64,000 bases of DNA from DMER64 sp964542305. GTDB lineage: Bacteria; Bacteroidota; Bacteroidia; Bacteroidales; UBA932. How positions within the stretch are numbered: position 1 is the stretch's first letter; every line of letters begins with the position of its first letter. The position numbers and the translations under genes were made by a program. The notes beneath the pieces were generated by a model. That model was given only the letters and a program-made list of their open reading frames with translations, made no database searches and was not told the origin of the DNA. The DNA lies in assembly GCA_964542305.1 (NCBI GenBank), contig CAZITX010000003.1:62001-126000 (forward strand). The letters run 5' to 3'. This document shows, piece after piece, positions 62,964 through 64,000 of the stretch.

Positions 62964-64000
62964 CCCCCAGGTGCCAGTTCCCGTTGTAGCCCAATTGGGA
63001 AATATTGGTCACCGTTTCGTCCGAGGATATGGTTACCAGGTTTCCTCCTGTCTGTGAGGGACCGTCTCCGTCGGTCATCAATACCGGGTGAAGGTCTTGT
63101 TGCTGAATGATCTGGTTGATTATCAGACTTTCTCCGTTTTGGATCTGAACGTTGTAGTATTCAGTTATACCCGCAGTCTGGAGTAATGACCAGTATTCAC
63201 TGTTTTTCAACTGATCTATGAATACTTTTTTGAGGTTCGCCGTGCTTTGGGGTATCAGGTTGGTCTGTCCGGCATAGACTCCGTTGACCAGCATTATGCG
63301 CCGGGCCAGATTTTCAATGAAGTTGATAGACTGGGTAGGATCCATATCCGGGTTGGGATTTCCTTCCTCATCGGTCAGGTTAAGGAATGTTTCGTAAATC
63401 TCCAGCAATTGATCCCCGTCTTTTGCAATGATAATAATTGAAGTAGTTGTATCTGCCGGACAAAGCATTACATGTTCCAGGTTCTTTCCTGCAAAACCCG
63501 ACACATATTCCGGAAGCATTTCAACCAGGATCATCACGTCGTCGTCAGATGAGGGTGAAGCAAAGGGCTTTATGCCAACATTAGGCCGGAAAAGAGACAG
63601 GGTTTTTGAAGCGGAAGAGAGCAACGGAACATGCTTCACATTTTGAGCGGAAACACCTGCCGGTACATTCAGGGTGGTGTAGAAATCCTTAACAATACCG
63701 TATCCTTCCAGTTTAACGGCGTACGTTCCCGGTACGATGTTTTCAACGGAGATATTTCCGCTGGCACTTGAATACCTCATGTAATCATAATCCGTTCCGT
63801 TGGTTTTTTGTATGTAAGGAGTGCTGCGTGTGGCCGGAGCGGAAGAAATTCCTGTTGTCAACATTCCCATGTTTTCCTGCATGGCTTCTGCGAAAGGTTT
63901 TAACAACAACACCATCCGGGAAGCGACCGATTTGACAACATCTTCGTTAGATATGCCATCCGTAACACGGGGAAGTGAAGACGCAGACGGGGAGGCCACT
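62950..64000 (-). CDS. Unrecognised protein, C-terminal 349 residues (cut by window edge)
   Basis: Open from beyond the window edge to the stop at 62950. The visible part has a beta-sandwich-like segment (NISVENIVPGTYAVKLEGYG) typical of a carboxypeptidase-regulatory or SpaA-like fold, followed by a Ser/Thr/Asn-rich region with AGKNLEHVMLCPADTTTSIIII and no Cys cluster or catalytic motif. The style is that of a secreted or surface Bacteroidota protein. The N-terminus, and therefore any signal, is not in the window. Confidence 0.65.
   Translation of the reverse strand, partial: VASPSASSLPRVTDGISNEDVVKSVASRMVLLLKPFAEAMQENMGMLTTGISSAPATRSTPYIQKTNGTDYDYMRYSSASGNISVENIVPGTYAVKLEGYGIVKDFYTTLNVPAGVSAQNVKHVPLLSSASKTLSLFRPNVGIKPFASPSSDDDVMILVEMLPEYVSGFAGKNLEHVMLCPADTTTSIIIIAKDGDQLLEIYETFLNLTDEEGNPNPDMDPTQSINFIENLARRIMLVNGVYAGQTNLIPQSTANLKKVFIDQLKNSEYWSLLQTAGITEYYNVQIQNGESLIINQIIQQQDLHPVLMTDGDGPSQTGGNLVTISSDETVTNISQLGYNGNWHLGVTVK

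Noticed and set aside
1..64000. CRISPR array, insertion sequence or phage
   Set aside because: No periodic short repeats, transposase, integrase or phage structural genes were found by reading the window.

Overview
The window is a gene-dense piece of a Bacteroidota (Bacteroidetes) chromosome, probably from an anaerobic Bacteroidales-like lineage; I cannot name a genus. The evidence is the repeated phylum-specific promoter element (-7 box TAnnTTTG, sometimes with TTTG about 17-22 bases upstream), the TonB-dependent receptor and TonB proteins, DUF4251 and NamZ-type lipoproteins, many Cys-lipobox lipoproteins, a glycyl-tRNA synthetase of the dimeric type, and the gene order outer membrane protein - TPR protein - LptC - PpiD. 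No insertion sequence, phage gene, CRISPR array or rRNA was seen. No gap without a gene exceeds 300 bases; the largest is 186 bases (36987-37172).

Layout. 1-2653: start of a lipoprotein, a DUF134 regulator, and a convergent three-gene operon (free-standing ABC ATPase, HypB/UreG-like GTPase, Fe-S protein) that looks like a metallocofactor maturation module with no obvious client nearby. 2752-5257: a two-component system and a lipoprotein. 5321-12669 (minus): a long tight operon sufS-sufE-sufT-folK-glyS-vanZ-like-ABCG exporter. 12720-17244 (plus): ruvA, gcvH, threonine aldolase, acyl-CoA synthetase and an acetyltransferase. 17248-22063 (minus): TonB-dependent receptor, mnmG, ybeY. 22138-24937 (plus): tRNA-Ala(GGC), then two TonB paralogues on either side of hflX. 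24930-28978: alpha/beta hydrolase, a lipoprotein, and frdB-frdA without a cytochrome b subunit.

29050-36986 (plus) is the most accessory-looking block: NamZ exo-muramidase, DUF4251 protein, GH20 hexosaminidase, a two-subunit molybdenum hydroxylase (XdhA/XdhB-like) and a small membrane protein, all tightly packed. NamZ and GH20 together could strip MurNAc and GlcNAc from peptidoglycan fragments. The hydroxylase has Gln where xanthine dehydrogenases have a substrate-binding Glu, so its substrate is open. 37173-48027 (plus): ruvB, an N-terminal-nucleophile hydrolase, mfd, an outer membrane protein, a TPR protein, lptC and ppiD, joining DNA repair to envelope biogenesis. 48024-64000: ychF, a nuclease/phosphatase-fold protein, mutS, a MacB-type permease, rsmA, a serine hydrolase, aspS, thyA-folA, a YfhO-type membrane protein, a sodium:neurotransmitter-type symporter, and the 3' end of an unrecognised protein cut by the window edge.

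The most notable observations are the Fe-S/GTPase/ABC ATPase triad with a perfect 14-base palindrome at its promoter, the altered active site of the molybdenum hydroxylase, the tonB-hflX-tonB arrangement, frdAB without its anchor, and -7 boxes that end only four to seven bases before the start codon, which predicts leaderless or nearly leaderless mRNAs.
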